Shown one piece after another: positions 64,000 to 64,000 of a DNA stretch of 64,000 nt (position 1 is the stretch's first letter; every line of letters starts with the position of its first letter). The translations under genes were made by a program, and so were the position numbers. The stretch comes from an uncultured Erythrobacter sp. (GTDB lineage Bacteria > Pseudomonadota > Alphaproteobacteria > Sphingomonadales > Sphingomonadaceae). The stretch covers positions 2,783,407 through 2,847,406 of the forward strand of contig CANMTU010000001.1 in assembly GCA_947501005.1 (NCBI GenBank), in the 5' to 3' direction. The notes under the pieces were generated by a model. It was not told the DNA's origin. It searched no databases and saw only the letters and a program-made list of their open reading frames with translations.

Positions 64000-64000
64000 G

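Noticed and set aside
1-64000. tRNA or rRNA genes, CRISPR arrays, insertion sequences
   Set aside because: I looked for T-loop motifs, direct repeats with spacers and transposase-like frames and found none that hold up; a tRNA scan would be decisive for tRNAs.

Overview
The window is a GC-rich, densely coding stretch of an alphaproteobacterial chromosome, most likely a member of the Sphingomonadales (Erythrobacteraceae-like). The evidence is the gene order, the PopZ-type DUF2497 protein, the ThiS-ThiG fusion, the MaeB malic enzyme and the general protein style. This is inference from family knowledge and no database search was run. I saw no rRNA, tRNA, insertion sequence, prophage or CRISPR array.

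Layout. 1-4.1 kb: end of a family-5 solute-binding protein, a DUF4112 protein, then a nested kynA-kynB-kynU operon (tryptophan to anthranilate). 4.2-8.8 kb: a zinc-ribbon protein, an HNH protein, gluQRS, a HIG1-type membrane protein, a corrinoid adenosyltransferase, 3-hydroxybutyryl-CoA dehydrogenase and two small proteins. 8.9-17 kb: mutS, maeB, an SDR, a succinate-semialdehyde-type dehydrogenase and a coupled pair of unknown genes. 17-26.3 kb: thiS-thiG fusion, MerC-like protein, ctaA, rplM-rpsI with a clear terminator, a phosphoesterase/lipid kinase pair, a LytTR two-component pair and class I fumarase. 26.4-34.4 kb: degenerate PCMT-like protein with tolC, popZ, an S9 peptidase, small redox, CBS and Fe-S proteins, xthA and a cell-wall hydrolase.

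34.6-52 kb is the neighbourhood of the replication origin. Leftward genes hpf, dnaQ, coaE, aroE, maf and ppsR diverge from rightward hemE, hemJ and rho, followed by mnmE, mnmG, rsmG, parA and parB. The gap between ppsR and hemE carries DnaA-box-like sequences and an AT-rich tract and is the probable oriC, as in Caulobacter and Rickettsia. Two parS palindromes, one perfect, lie next to parAB. A BLUF blue-light sensor, a frameshifted NTF2-like gene, an FMN-dependent glutamate-synthase-like protein and a dienelactone hydrolase sit between rho and mnmE.

52-64 kb is the most unusual region: a tightly packed rightward operon with a CHASE2-like pseudo-histidine kinase, a stand-alone receiver, a membrane protein with two tandem PgsC/CapC-like units plus a 480-residue tail, two exported or membrane-anchored proteins of which one resembles M14-type poly-gamma-glutamate hydrolases, and a 1385-residue protein with a PgsB/CapB-like ligase domain behind a 680-residue N-terminal extension. 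A convergent outer-membrane beta-barrel gene follows. I read this as an uncharacterised envelope amide-ligase (poly-glutamate-like) system with its own degenerate two-component control.
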